NCBI RefSeq assembly: GCF_041429795.1
Contig: NZ_CP163424.1
Coordinates: 2,048,001 to 2,112,000 of the forward strand
Source of the DNA: Algimonas porphyrae
GTDB lineage: Bacteria; Pseudomonadota; Alphaproteobacteria; Caulobacterales; Maricaulaceae
Direction of reading: 5' to 3'
Length of the DNA stretch: 64,000 nt
Shown: positions 1 through 8,752 of the stretch, piece after piece
How the letters are laid out: each line of letters begins with the position of its first letter
Position numbering within the stretch: position 1 is the first letter of the stretch
Made by a program: the position numbers and the translations under genes
The notes under the pieces: model-generated
Database searches by the model: none
Seen by the model: only the letters and a program-made list of their open reading frames with translations
What the model was told of the DNA's origin: nothing

Positions 1-2
1 CG

Positions 3-464
3 GATTACCGCTATCATGTCGCCGTTGAGAATCATGTCGAACCCGGTCACTTCACCGAAAAGCTGACGGACTGTTTCGTTGCAGGCTGTCTACCCTTCTA
101 TTTCGGCGATCCGGATTATGCCCGAATTTTCCCGGCGGACGCTGTGATCCCCATCGACATTGAAGACATTGAAGGAACGATAGACGTCATCCGGATGGCC
201 ATCGTTCAGGACGCTTACGAGGCGCGTCAGTCGGTCCTGATGAAGGCGCGTGAGATTACATTGGACCGGTTCAACACTTTGCGCGCCGTCGCGAACAAGG
301 TCGAAACACTTTTCGATGCAACTGCGCCGCGAGGGGGCACCATTGCAGGTCGGCATGCCTTTCGGCGTGATCACCCCATTCAGGCTTTACGAGATGCCTT
401 GTTCATACGGCGCGCCCGGCAAAGCTCCTTTTCCTCGCCCCTGCAACGGCGATCAACGGATTAG
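3..464 (+). CDS. Alpha-1,3-fucosyltransferase-like protein (GT10), 3' part
   Basis: The reading frame enters from the left edge, so the 5' part lies outside the window; 153 codons are visible. The first residues contain VENHVEPGHFTEKL followed by FVAGCLPFYFGDPDY. This matches the conserved donor-binding segment of glycosyltransferase family 10 (the family pattern is roughly E-N-x-x-x-x-x-Y-x-T-E-K, then G-x-x-P-x-Y-x-G). GT10 enzymes transfer fucose from GDP-fucose to surface glycans such as O-antigen. The rest is an unremarkable C-terminal region ending in a basic tail. A GT10-like enzyme using another sugar nucleotide is possible. The neighbouring glycan genes, if any, are outside the window. 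Confidence 0.75.
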   Translation, partial: DYRYHVAVENHVEPGHFTEKLTDCFVAGCLPFYFGDPDYARIFPADAVIPIDIEDIEGTIDVIRMAIVQDAYEARQSVLMKAREITLDRFNTLRAVANKVETLFDATAPRGGTIAGRHAFRRDHPIQALRDALFIRRARQSSFSSPLQRRSTD

Positions 465-542
465 TCCTTGCCGCACCGCATCGAAATGGTGATATTATAA
501 CCCATAGAAGGCGTTGGGATGCGCTGGATGAAGGAACATTTC

Positions 543-3158
543 ATGTTTGGATATACGATCCGTGCCGTAGCCGCCTCGGCTGCACTTGTGCTCATGTCAG
601 CGACGTCGGCCATGGCAACCGATGGTCCCGCACGCGGAGTTGCAGGTAGCGAGATGGATGCCGTCGCTAAGTTCCGTCAGATGGGAACAGAGTTCCGCGC
701 GCCGAATATCTATCGGTCTGCGTCCGGTGCACCCGGTCCGGGCTACTGGCAGCAACGCGCCAATGTCGACATTGACGCAACGCTGGACGAAAACACGCAG
801 CGCATTTCCGCCGAGATGGACATAGACTATGTCAACAACTCGCCCGACACACTGACCTATATCTGGTTGGCTCTTGATCAGAACCGCTTCAAGGACGGGA
901 GCCTGGCGCGCGAAAGTGCAACAGCCGCCGCGTCCGGGACCAGCCGTGGCGATGCCAGCGGATCTTCGGATCGGATCAGCTTCGGACAGCTCCGCTATAA
1001 TCAGGCCATGAAGGATCGGACCTACGGGTTCGAATTTCGACAAATCGCGACGATGAATGGCGAAGCCTTGCCAACATTTCTCAACAACTCGATGCTGCGG
1101 ATCGACTTGCCTGAACCCCTTGCCCCCGGCGAAACGTTCAGCTTTCAGGTCGATTGGGACCATAATATCATCGACGAGGTCGCTGTTGGCGGTCGTGGCG
1201 GGTTCGAATATTTCGAGGATGACGACAACCATATCTTCGCTCTCGCGCAATGGTTCCCTCGTCTCGCCGCCTACACCGACTATACCGGCTGGCAGAATAA
1301 GCAGTTCCTAGGCCGCGGAGAATTCACGCTAGAATTTGGTGACTATTCGGTCGACCTGACGGTTCCAAGCGATCACATTGTTTCTGCCACGGGTGTTTTG
1401 CAGAATCCGCGCGACGTGTTGACGCCGACACAACGCCGTCGTCTGGACGAAGCGGGAACGAAAGAGCCGATCTATATCGTCACACCCGAAGAAGCGGTCG
1501 AGAATGAGAAGATCAAAGAAAGCGGGACAAAAACATGGCGTTTTCAAGCTGATAATGTGCGGGACTTCGCCTGGTCATCATCGCGCAAATATATCTGGGA
1601 CGCGATGATCTTCGAGCAGGACGATGCCGACAACCCCGAAGTCCTCGCTATGAGTTTCTTCCCTAAGGAGGCGGATCCGATCTGGTCCCGCTTTTCGACC
1701 CAAGCCGTCGTACATACCATGGATGTCTATAACCGTTTCGCGTTCAATTACCCCTATCCGACATCGCAAAGTGTCAATGCCTGGGAACGCGGCGGGATGG
1801 AATATCCCATGATCACCTTTAATGGCTACCGTCCCTATGAAGACGAAAAGTCAGGCGAAGTCGTTTACTCACGCGACACCAAATATGGCCTGATCGGCGT
1901 CATCATCCACGAAATCGGACATATCTACTTCCCGATGACCGTCAATTCGGATGAACGTCGCTGGACCTGGATGGATGAAGGGATCAACACCTTTCTCGAA
2001 TATATGGCGGAATATGAGTGGGAGGAAAACTTCCCAATCCGGCGCAACATGCAGAACCCGCTGGATGAAATCACGCGCTACATGACCAGTTCCAATCAGG
2101 TGCCGATCATGACACAGTCCGATTCCGTGCTGCAATTCGGTCCAAATGCCTACGCCAAACCTGCCGCTGCCCTGATCGTCCTGCGCGAAACCGTGATGGG
2201 ACGTGAAGCGTTCGACTTCGCTTTCCGCGAATATAGTCGTCGCTGGAAGTTCAAACGCCCAACGCCGGAGGATTTCTTCCGAACGATGGAAGATGCCTCG
2301 GCTGTCGACCTCGACTGGTTCTGGCGCGGCTGGTTCTACGGGACCGATCATGTCGACATGGCGATCACGAGCGTACGTGAATATCAGGTCGGCACGAATG
2401 ACCCCGACGTTGAGAAGACAGCGGATCGCGACGAAGACCTAGTGCGCTATCCCGAGAACATCGTGCAGCGTCGCAACCGCGAGGAGGGTCTGACGACCCG
2501 TGTCGAACGGTTCGAGGACCTGAACGACTTCTACAATGAAAACGACAAGTTCGCGGTGACGAATGCAGACCGCAATACGTTCAAGGCCTGGGTTGATGGG
2601 CTCCGGGATTGGGAACGCGCCGCCTATGACCGCGCAATGGAAGACGGCGAGTATTTCTACTTCGTCGACTTTGAAAATCAAGGAGGCTTGATTTCACCCC
2701 TTCCCCTGACGCTGAGCTTTGCGGACGGCACGACCGAAGAAATGATGGTGCCTGCGGAAATCTGGCGACGGAATTCCAAGTCCGTCACGAAACTGATCGT
2801 TCGCAACAAACGCATTACAGGGATCATACTGGACGCCGCCCACCAGACGGCTGACGCGGATTTTTCCGATAACGCCTTTCCGCAATCTGTCCGCTCGGAT
2901 CGTCTGACTGCGTTCAAGTCGAACGCATCCCGCCGCAGCATGATGGCCGACATGTTGAGAGAATTACGCAAGGATGAATCGGCTGGAGGCCCGGCAGACA
3001 CGACGCAGGATCTGCCGCTCCGCCGGTCCGAGGATGATCCAGATGCCGAGCCCGACATAAGTGATGACGCCCTCCAAGACGCGGAGACGGAGACAAGAAC
3101 GGAACGCCCATCCTTACGTGACACGCTTCGCCGGATGCTGGGCCGTGACGGTGAATAG
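543..3158 (+). CDS. Secreted M1-family (gluzincin) metallopeptidase
   Basis: The product has 871 residues. An N-terminal signal peptide ends near SATSAMA, so the protein is exported. HEIGH at residues 456-460, followed 18 residues later by Glu479 in a WMDEG context, forms the HEXXH-x18-E zinc site of M1 aminopeptidases. GGMEYP at 417-422 corresponds to the family's GxMEN substrate-binding motif. The C-terminal ~70 residues are charged and probably disordered. In-frame ATGs exist at 519 and 528, but 543 is preferred because a GAAGGA ribosome binding site lies 7-8 nt upstream and translation there starts directly at the signal peptide. The stop overlaps the start of the next gene, a DUF6702-like protein, so the two are probably co-expressed. 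Substrate is unknown; probably periplasmic peptides. Confidence 0.9.
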   Translation: MFGYTIRAVAASAALVLMSATSAMATDGPARGVAGSEMDAVAKFRQMGTEFRAPNIYRSASGAPGPGYWQQRANVDIDATLDENTQRISAEMDIDYVNNSPDTLTYIWLALDQNRFKDGSLARESATAAASGTSRGDASGSSDRISFGQLRYNQAMKDRTYGFEFRQIATMNGEALPTFLNNSMLRIDLPEPLAPGETFSFQVDWDHNIIDEVAVGGRGGFEYFEDDDNHIFALAQWFPRLAAYTDYTGWQNKQFLGRGEFTLEFGDYSVDLTVPSDHIVSATGVLQNPRDVLTPTQRRRLDEAGTKEPIYIVTPEEAVENEKIKESGTKTWRFQADNVRDFAWSSSRKYIWDAMIFEQDDADNPEVLAMSFFPKEADPIWSRFSTQAVVHTMDVYNRFAFNYPYPTSQSVNAWERGGMEYPMITFNGYRPYEDEKSGEVVYSRDTKYGLIGVIIHEIGHIYFPMTVNSDERRWTWMDEGINTFLEYMAEYEWEENFPIRRNMQNPLDEITRYMTSSNQVPIMTQSDSVLQFGPNAYAKPAAALIVLRETVMGREAFDFAFREYSRRWKFKRPTPEDFFRTMEDASAVDLDWFWRGWFYGTDHVDMAITSVREYQVGTNDPDVEKTADRDEDLVRYPENIVQRRNREEGLTTRVERFEDLNDFYNENDKFAVTNADRNTFKAWVDGLRDWERAAYDRAMEDGEYFYFVDFENQGGLISPLPLTLSFADGTTEEMMVPAEIWRRNSKSVTKLIVRNKRITGIILDAAHQTADADFSDNAFPQSVRSDRLTAFKSNASRRSMMADMLRELRKDESAGGPADTTQDLPLRRSEDDPDAEPDISDDALQDAETETRTERPSLRDTLRRMLGRDGE

Positions 3159-3642
3159 ACGCCGCATGATTCAGGCGTACCTCGCTCTGGCTCTGGCCGG
3201 TTCCTACACTGTGCCGGCTTTTGCGCATCGCCTGGCGCGTACTGAGACCGAAATCCGCATTGAGGCCAACGGCCAGCTATCCATCATCCATGTCTACCAT
3301 CTTCAGGACGCGCAGAACGCGCTCTACAAGGCCGGCCTGATCGAGCGTCCTGATCTGATGTCACTCCAGTCGCGTGCGAAACTGGCGCTTTACACGGAGA
3401 GCAGCTTCGCGTTGCTGGAAAACGGTCAGCCTGTGTCGCTCACACTTATTGGCGCGGAGGTTCAAGGCGATAGCATCTATGTCTATCAGGAAGGGACCAC
3501 GACTGCTGACGCGTTGAGTGTCGATGCCCGCATGCTGCGCGGACTGATTAAAGGGCAATCCAATAGTGTTAACATCATCCGGAACAACCGGACCGTTACA
3601 CTTGATTTTCGCGGAGATGACGGCCCGAAACCGGTTGCCTGA
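3151..3642 (+). CDS. DUF6702-like exported protein paired with the M1 peptidase
   Basis: A small exported protein (163 residues from GTG 3151; an in-frame ATG at 3166 is an alternative start). The signal peptide (AYLALALAGSYTVPAFA) is followed by AHRLARTETEIRIEANG and a VYHLQDAQNAL segment. That layout resembles the DUF6702 family, small periplasmic proteins often encoded next to M1 peptidases. The GTG start overlaps the peptidase stop by 8 nt, suggesting translational coupling. A much longer upstream in-frame extension to 3061 lies inside the peptidase gene, lacks a signal peptide at its start and was rejected. Function is unknown; the family call rests on remembered sequence pattern only. 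Confidence 0.65.
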   Translation: MNRRRMIQAYLALALAGSYTVPAFAHRLARTETEIRIEANGQLSIIHVYHLQDAQNALYKAGLIERPDLMSLQSRAKLALYTESSFALLENGQPVSLTLIGAEVQGDSIYVYQEGTTTADALSVDARMLRGLIKGQSNSVNIIRNNRTVTLDFRGDDGPKPVA

Positions 3643-3669
3643 TCACGGGGCGGCGCTTAGGCCTTTTCC

Positions 3670-4317
3670 ATGCTGACGCTTCATCACCTGAACAATTCCC
3701 GGTCCCAGCGGATCCTCTGGCTACTCGAGGAGCTCGGCACTGACTATGACATCCGGGCTTATCAGCGTGATACCAATACAAGCCGCGCGCCCGCGGAGCT
3801 GAAAGCGATTCACCCGCTCGGCAAAAGTCCGGTCATCGAACATGATCACCTTGTCATTGCGGAGACAGGCGCGATCATCGTCTATCTGCTGGATCAGTTC
3901 GGAGCCGATGCGGACGGAAACTGCCGTTTCCGTCCCGACAAAGGGACGCAGGATTATGTCGATTACGTCCATTTCCTGCATTTTGCCGAAGGCTCGGCCA
4001 TGCTGCCGCTTCTGCTCGCGCTTTATACGGGTTTTCTCGGTGACGCAGCCACGCCGATCCAGCCCATGATCATGGACGAAATACGCAAGGTTCTCGACTA
4101 TTGCGAATATACATTGATCCGAAACGAGTGGTTCGCTGGGGACTCCCTTACCGGAGCCGATTTTGCGATGATCTTCCCGCTGGAAGCTGCAAAAGCGCGC
4201 GGGCGTCTGAAGGGTTATGACGCGTGCAACGATTATGTCGAGAGAGTCTGGGCTCGTCCGGCCTATCGGCGGGCCTTGGAGCGCGGCGGCGATTATGATT
4301 ACGGGCCGCGGTCATAA
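3670..4317 (+). CDS. Glutathione S-transferase family protein
   Basis: The product has 215 residues, the usual GST length. The N-terminal thioredoxin-like half begins [20 protein letters not shown], with the Asn-Asn-Ser-Arg-Ser segment placed where the catalytic Ser/Tyr sits. The cis-Pro segment is GKSPVIEHD, and [13 protein letters not shown] is the glutathione-binding turn. The C-terminal helical half holds the motif [14 protein letters not shown] near residue 160. GSTs conjugate or reduce electrophiles using glutathione in the cytoplasm. It follows the DUF6702-like gene by 27 nt and may share its transcript. The substrate cannot be told from sequence. Confidence 0.88.
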   Translation: MLTLHHLNNSRSQRILWLLEELGTDYDIRAYQRDTNTSRAPAELKAIHPLGKSPVIEHDHLVIAETGAIIVYLLDQFGADADGNCRFRPDKGTQDYVDYVHFLHFAEGSAMLPLLLALYTGFLGDAATPIQPMIMDEIRKVLDYCEYTLIRNEWFAGDSLTGADFAMIFPLEAAKARGRLKGYDACNDYVERVWARPAYRRALERGGDYDYGPRS

Positions 4318-4345
4318 ACGCGACCTACGACTTACGGGACAATCC

Positions 4346-4762
4346 ATGACAGCTCTGGCCTTTCATCTCGCGGCCCCCATTCGGGACAAGGAGGAAGCCC
4401 GACGCTATTATCGCGACGTCTTAGGCTGTACTGTCGGGCGGGAAGCCGAGCGCTGGATCGATTTCGACTTTTTCGGTCATCAACTCAGCCTGCATGTCTG
4501 CAATGAACCCGAATCTCTTGCGACCAATCAGGTCGATGGCAAGGATGTCCCGGTCCGGCACTTCGGGGCGGTTCTCGAATGGCAAGCCTGGAACGCTTTG
4601 AAAGATCGTCTGGTCGAAGCGAAGACGGAATTCGTCATCGACCCTTATCTGCGATTTGAAGGTGAAGCCGGCGAGCAGGCTACAATGTTCTTCCTCGATC
4701 CCAGTGGAAATGCATTGGAATTCAAAAGCTTCAGAGATCCTGCTCAACTCTTCGTGGCCTAG
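4346..4762 (+). CDS. VOC (glyoxalase/dioxygenase fold) family protein
   Basis: The product has 138 residues from ATG 4346. Translation from here begins directly at the first beta-alpha module ([20 protein letters not shown]), whereas the longer in-frame extension to 4217 lies inside the GST gene. Candidate metal ligands of the vicinal-oxygen-chelate fold are His7, a His in the LSLHV strand, and the Glu in NALEFKSF near the C-terminus. The family includes glyoxalases, fosfomycin-resistance enzymes and dioxygenases; nothing here fixes the reaction. It lies 28 nt after the GST gene, so a detoxification pairing is plausible but inferred. Confidence 0.8.
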   Translation: MTALAFHLAAPIRDKEEARRYYRDVLGCTVGREAERWIDFDFFGHQLSLHVCNEPESLATNQVDGKDVPVRHFGAVLEWQAWNALKDRLVEAKTEFVIDPYLRFEGEAGEQATMFFLDPSGNALEFKSFRDPAQLFVA

Positions 4763-4773
4763 ACAGCGCGCTC

Positions 4774-5499
4774 CTAGAATGCACGCTCTATGAAAATACG
4801 GACCTGGTTGTCATCCGCTGCATCGGTCAGGCCATGCAATGTTCCCAGATAGATTGCGACCTGATCCGTCAGATCAAATTCGATAAAGGGGCCGATTTCG
4901 GCTTTATTACCCTTGAAGACATGGATGCCGCCCGTATCGCCAAAATCGACATAGCTGTGAAAACCAAGCCTGACGCCATTTTCAGGTAGCTTGCGGGAGA
5001 GTTCGAAACGTCCCTGAAACTGCAGTTCATCATTGGTGCGCTGCGCGACCTGAAGCGTATTCATCATGACGGCGCGGGCTCGCCAGTTACCCGGCAGGGA
5101 CCATTGGTTGAGCCAGTTCATACGAACTTCCTCTGGGCGGCCATCGCCGCGCGTGCGCGCTTCGAAACGCAGGCCCGTCTGATAATCCTTGCCGTCCGGG
5201 GTAATCTGCCAGACCGCTTCGAGCCGTGCAAAATCATAGTCGAAATCGGATGACGCAGTTTCGCGCAATGCAAGAATACCGCGTAGACGAAAATTCCCGC
5301 TGAGGGCGCGTTCATAGTGGAAGCGTTGTGCCCATTTCGCATTGTCACCAGGTGCATCGATCACAGCTGCTGCACGATATTCAGCATTATGATCGTCTAC
5401 ATTCACGACTGGCCCGAAAACGCCTGTAACATTCTGTGCGAAGGCGGGCGCTGCGGTCAGAAAGCTGATGCAAAGGGTGAGGATGAGTAAGAGTCGCAT
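4774..5499 (-). CDS. Putative outer-membrane beta-barrel protein
   Basis: The product has 241 residues with a clear signal peptide (LLLILTLCISFLTAAPAFA). The mature part alternates polar and hydrophobic residues in strand-like stretches and ends RIFIERAF. A C-terminal aromatic residue after an alternating strand is the usual signal for BAM-dependent outer-membrane insertion. I recognise no family. Its ATG overlaps the pirin stop by one base (TGATG), so its translation is probably coupled to pirin. It is convergent with the VOC gene, 11 nt away. Confidence 0.6.
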   Translation of the reverse strand: MRLLLILTLCISFLTAAPAFAQNVTGVFGPVVNVDDHNAEYRAAAVIDAPGDNAKWAQRFHYERALSGNFRLRGILALRETASSDFDYDFARLEAVWQITPDGKDYQTGLRFEARTRGDGRPEEVRMNWLNQWSLPGNWRARAVMMNTLQVAQRTNDELQFQGRFELSRKLPENGVRLGFHSYVDFGDTGGIHVFKGNKAEIGPFIEFDLTDQVAIYLGTLHGLTDAADDNQVRIFIERAF

Positions 5500-6347
5500 C
5501 AGAATACCATTGTCTCAGGGAGCGGAATAAAGTCGCTTTCATCACCGGGAACAGTCGGAAAGTCTCCATTTCTCCAGGCTTCGGCCGCCTTGCGGATACG
5601 CTCTCGCCGGGACGATACAAAATTCCATTTCATAAATCGTTTCCCAACAGGGTCTCCACCAACGACAGCAAACCGTGTACGGCCACGCGCCGTGACCGGA
5701 TGTTCGCCAGGCGTCAGAACCGACAGAATGAATGGGTCTGATGTCGCATCGCCAATTTCGAGCGCACCTTCGACGACATAGATCGCGGCTTCCGTGGCGG
5801 ATGGCAGGTCTATGGTGGCCCCATCCGGCAGGTCGACTTCGTAGTAAACCGTCTCCGAGAACGTCTCGACCGGGGACGTCAGATCGAAGGCGGATCCCAT
5901 CATGATGCGGATATTGGCGCCATTGGGAAGTGCTCTGACCGGTATTGTGTCCGCTGGATGATGATGGAAGCTGGCGTCGCGCTCTTCCTCATGATCTGGC
6001 AGCGCTAGCCAGAGCTGCAACCCATGCAACCGATACCCTTCTGCGCGCAGCGTATCGCGTGTCCGCTCACTATGAACCATCCCGTTACCCGTGACCATCA
6101 GGTTGATAGCCCCCGGATGAATGGGCATGGAATTACCGAGACTGTCACGATGCCAGATCTCACCCTCGAACAGATAAGTCACTGTCGCGATCCCGATATG
6201 CGGGTGCGGCCTGACATCCATGCCTTCTCCTGGATCATAGTCCACAGGACCGAAATGGTCGAAAAAGACCCACGGACCAACGGACCGCTGACTGACAAAG
6301 GGCAGCGCACGGCGGACAGTAAACCCGTCCCCTAATGATTTGACCAT
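5499..6347 (-). CDS. Pirin family protein
   Basis: The product has 282 residues from ATG 6347, beginning MVKSLGDGFTVRRALP. A longer in-frame start at 6428 would add 27 poorly conserved residues and reach past the divergent GST start. The bicupin metal site is visible: His48 and His50 in RPHPHIG, and His92 and Glu94 in GMVHSERT, the four ligands typical of pirins. Bacterial pirins are iron-binding cytoplasmic proteins; some have quercetinase activity and some act on metabolic enzymes. The stop overlaps the start of the barrel protein. It is divergent from the GST at 6421. Confidence 0.9.
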   Translation of the reverse strand: MVKSLGDGFTVRRALPFVSQRSVGPWVFFDHFGPVDYDPGEGMDVRPHPHIGIATVTYLFEGEIWHRDSLGNSMPIHPGAINLMVTGNGMVHSERTRDTLRAEGYRLHGLQLWLALPDHEEERDASFHHHPADTIPVRALPNGANIRIMMGSAFDLTSPVETFSETVYYEVDLPDGATIDLPSATEAAIYVVEGALEIGDATSDPFILSVLTPGEHPVTARGRTRFAVVGGDPVGKRFMKWNFVSSRRERIRKAAEAWRNGDFPTVPGDESDFIPLPETMVF

Positions 6348-6420
6348 GGGTTTGAGAGACGCCTTGATCGCGCCTGAAGAAGTCGACAACATGGAACAGG
6401 ATTTACGGAGAAGCCTGCTC

Positions 6421-7053
6421 ATGCTCAAGCTTTATGATTGCTCGACCGCCCCTTCACCGCGTCGCGCACGGATGTTCATGGCGGAAAAAGGCCTGGACTG
6501 GGAGACGGTGGAGATCGACTTGCGTTCCGGCGAACAGATGTCGCCCGATTATCGTGCGGTCAATCCACGCGCGACCGTTCCGGCACTGATGACAGAAGAT
6601 GGTAATATTCTGACCGAGAATCTGGCAATCGCCGCCTATGTCGAGGCCCTTCACCCTGATCCGCCCTTGATGGGCAGGACTGCTCTGGAAAAAGCGCGTG
6701 TGCTGGAGTGGGACTTCCGCTGTACGATGGAGGGGTTGCTCGCCATTGCTGAGATACTGCGTAATAGCTCGCCGCACATGAAGGACCGTGCCCTGCCCGG
6801 CCCGCGTAATCTGGAACAGATCTCAGCCTTGGCCGATAGAGGACGCAAACGGCTCGCCTGGTTCTTCGAAGATATGGAAACACACCTCACAGCTACCGAC
6901 TATGTGGCAGGTGATCATTACACCATGGCAGATATCACAATGACGGTCGTGTTCGATTTCTCTAAATGGGTGAAGGCTCAACCGGATGGCGATAACGCCG
7001 CCATCCATGACTATATGGCACGCATGCGCGAACGACCGTCATACAGTCTTTGA
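6421..7053 (+). CDS. Glutathione S-transferase family protein
   Basis: The product has 210 residues starting MLKLYDCSTAPSPRRARMFM, the canonical GST beginning with a CSTAPSPRR active-site loop. Pro in NPRATVPAL is the cis-proline and TENLAIAAYVEALHP the glutathione-contacting helix. The C-terminal domain carries YTMADITMTVVFDF. A start at 6340 is open, but GGAG about 10 nt before 6421 and the family's N-terminus favour 6421. It is divergent from pirin, with a 73-nt gap that must hold both promoters. It differs clearly from the GST at 3670, so this is not a recent duplication. Confidence 0.88.
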   Translation: MLKLYDCSTAPSPRRARMFMAEKGLDWETVEIDLRSGEQMSPDYRAVNPRATVPALMTEDGNILTENLAIAAYVEALHPDPPLMGRTALEKARVLEWDFRCTMEGLLAIAEILRNSSPHMKDRALPGPRNLEQISALADRGRKRLAWFFEDMETHLTATDYVAGDHYTMADITMTVVFDFSKWVKAQPDGDNAAIHDYMARMRERPSYSL

Positions 7054-7090
7054 GGGTTGAGCTAGGATTTCATGCGGTTATGTATGCAGA

Positions 7091-7888
7091 ATGACATCAA
7101 TGACGCCTGATCAGATCAAAGTCCCTCGCATTCCCCGTTGCTGGGTGAAGGCGATGCGCCATTTTCGCAATCTGATCGCCGATAAGGAAGATACGTCGCA
7201 AGTCTTTCACATTACCAACGCATTGAATGGCAATGACTTATACAAGGCATTCAATCGGTTTCTTGCCCACCCTGAAGGGCGTAAACGGTTTGAAGAGCGT
7301 CGTTATCTCCCGCAACTGCTTGATAATCGGGACATTCTCCGCGCAATGCCGAAAGGCTCCCTGGCGGACGCCTATTGCAATTTCATGGATCGCGAAGGCC
7401 TGACCGCACAGGGTCTGGTTGATGAATTCGACCGCTTTGCAAAGGATATCGACGATCAGCGGACACCCGAATTCAAATGGTACAATAATCGGTCCCGGGA
7501 CACGCATGACATGCTGCATGTCCTGACCGGATATGGACGCGATGCGCTCGGCGAGACCAGCGTACTGGCCTATAGCTATCAGCAAACGTCCGGTCTCGGC
7601 ATTCAGTTCATCGCCTATATGGGCGCAATTGAGGTCAAACGCTGGGCTCCGAAAGGCGCACCTGTCCTTGGGTCCATTCGCGAAGCGGCGCGGCGGGGAA
7701 AAGCTGCCGAGAATATCATGCTTCACGATCTAATGGATCTGCTGCCACGCCCCATCGAGGATGTTCGGGAGATGCTGAATATCACTCCTATGACCGTCTA
7801 CCCGGAAGTCCACAGACAGATGCGTGAAGCCGGACTCGATCCGTATGAGGCTGTCGGCGGCCCTGTCAGCGAACCTGTTGCGGCTTAG
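7091..7888 (+). CDS. Coq4-family ubiquinone biosynthesis protein
   Basis: The product has 265 residues. His139-Asp140-x-x-His143 followed by 11 residues and Glu155 (THDMLHVLTGY...GE) is the HDxxH-x11-E metal site of Coq4. Coq4 supports ubiquinone biosynthesis and has been linked to removal of the C1 carboxyl of the quinone ring precursor. Bacterial homologues are common in Alphaproteobacteria. It follows the GST after 37 nt and converges on the cupin gene with a 4-nt overlap of stop codons. A role in quinone supply would fit an aerobic cell with complex I, but the exact reaction here is inferred from the family. Confidence 0.85.
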   Translation: MTSMTPDQIKVPRIPRCWVKAMRHFRNLIADKEDTSQVFHITNALNGNDLYKAFNRFLAHPEGRKRFEERRYLPQLLDNRDILRAMPKGSLADAYCNFMDREGLTAQGLVDEFDRFAKDIDDQRTPEFKWYNNRSRDTHDMLHVLTGYGRDALGETSVLAYSYQQTSGLGIQFIAYMGAIEVKRWAPKGAPVLGSIREAARRGKAAENIMLHDLMDLLPRPIEDVREMLNITPMTVYPEVHRQMREAGLDPYEAVGGPVSEPVAA

Positions 7889-8349
7889 GTCAAGCGCTCG
7901 ATCCAGTCTTCTGCATCGGGCCAGCCGGCAAGCAATTGGTCACTGTCAGCCAGCTCGAACCCGGCAAATTCGAAGCCCGGCATGACGGTGCAACCGACCA
8001 GACAATAGTCATCAGGTTGTTCTAGCGCCGCTCCAAACCAGACACCGGCCTTGATAAGGATTTGCGGATGACTTGTTGTCAAACGCTCCGACCGTATCGA
8101 TCCATCCGCATCCAGCGAATAGATGATCAGCGGTCCGCCCCGATGATGAAACCATATTTCGTCGGCATCGATCCGGTGAAAACGGGACACATCCTTGCCC
8201 GACAGAAGATAGAAGATCGATGTACCGACTGGCCGCAGCCCCATCGGCGTATTGACGGTCAGTTCCGCCCGGTACGTCTCACGATAGAATCCGCCTTCGG
8301 GGTGCGGTTGCAGTGCCAGGCTTTCGATCAAGTCTTGCGCGTCGGACAT
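7885..8349 (-). CDS. DUF985-type cupin domain protein
   Basis: The product has 154 residues from ATG 8349. The motifs HPEGGFYRETYR, FYLLSGKDVSRFHRID, EIWFHHRGGPLIIY and the GCTVMPGFEFAGFEL C-terminal strand are the landmarks of the Cupin_5/DUF985 family. The histidines in FHRID and WFHHRG probably bind a metal. No reaction is established for most members. A start at 8394 would run through the rpsU terminator hairpin and is unlikely. The rpsU terminator lies immediately upstream, so this gene probably has its own weak promoter or depends on read-through. Confidence 0.85.
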   Translation of the reverse strand: MSDAQDLIESLALQPHPEGGFYRETYRAELTVNTPMGLRPVGTSIFYLLSGKDVSRFHRIDADEIWFHHRGGPLIIYSLDADGSIRSERLTTSHPQILIKAGVWFGAALEQPDDYCLVGCTVMPGFEFAGFELADSDQLLAGWPDAEDWIERLT

Positions 8350-8360
8350 GGAAACTCCCA

Positions 8361-8388
8361 AAGAAAAAGCCGCCCTCGCGGACGGCTT
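8361..8388 (-). terminator. Intrinsic terminator after rpsU
   Basis: On the minus strand a 9-bp stem AAGCCGTCC/GGGCGGCTT with a GCGA loop, including one G-U pair, is followed by TTTTTCTTT. It lies 24 nt past the rpsU stop and just before the cupin start. Confidence 0.88.
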
Positions 8389-8412
8389 CTTCAATCAGAT
8401 AGGTAGCAAAAT

Positions 8413-8646
8413 CTAGCGGCGACGCTTCTTCTTGCTCGGGATCAGACCTTCGATCTGAGCCCGCTTGCGCGCCAGCTTGCGCGCACGACGAACGGCTTCC
8501 GCCTGTTCGCGAACCCGCTTCTCAGATGGCTTTTCATAATGTTTGCGAGACTTCATCTCACGCAGGATGCCTTCATTCTGCAGCTTTTTCTTCAGCGCGC
8601 GAAGGGCCTGATCGACATTGTTCTGGCGGACGTAGATTTCGACCAT
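8413..8646 (-). CDS. rpsU: 30S ribosomal protein S21
   Basis: The product has 77 residues from ATG 8646: [20 protein letters not shown], then a strongly basic helix and a C-terminal KKKRRR. This is the alphaproteobacterial S21. S21 sits near the anti-Shine-Dalgarno end of 16S rRNA and affects initiation on structured or SD-containing mRNAs. The start at 8646 matches the family; the in-frame ATG at 8658 adds only four residues. It is a single-gene unit with its own leader and a strong terminator. The leader contains a hairpin followed by a T-run and a 22-nt palindrome, listed separately. Confidence 0.95.
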   Translation of the reverse strand: MVEIYVRQNNVDQALRALKKKLQNEGILREMKSRKHYEKPSEKRVREQAEAVRRARKLARKRAQIEGLIPSKKKRRR

Positions 8647-8671
8647 GTGTCGGTTCAACTCTCTTTCATGT

Positions 8672-8693
8672 TCGATACGATGCAGTGTATCGA
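8672..8693 (-). other. Palindrome in the rpsU leader
   Basis: TCGATAC and GTATCGA are perfect 7-nt inverted repeats separated by 8 nt, 26 nt upstream of the rpsU start. It could be an mRNA stem-loop close to the ribosome binding site or an operator. No factor is known to me. Confidence 0.5.
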
Positions 8694-8711
8694 GGGTGTC
8701 GTTTCAATAGC

Positions 8712-8739
8712 AAAAGGCCCCGGGTTGCCCGCGGAGCCT
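8712..8739 (-). other. Terminator-like hairpin in the rpsU leader
   Basis: On the minus strand AGGCTCCG pairs with CGGGGCCT (one U-G pair) and is followed by TTTT. It lies upstream of rpsU, where a terminator of an upstream gene is not expected because the next gene is divergent. It may be a 5' stabilising stem or an attenuator. Confidence 0.45.
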
Positions 8740-8752
8740 GCGTTCGGTCGGG

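Noticed and set aside
597-1250. 217-codon open frame on the minus strand inside the M1 peptidase gene
   Set aside because: It mirrors a well-supported gene, has no recognisable motif and no ribosome binding site; typical antisense openness of high-GC coding DNA.
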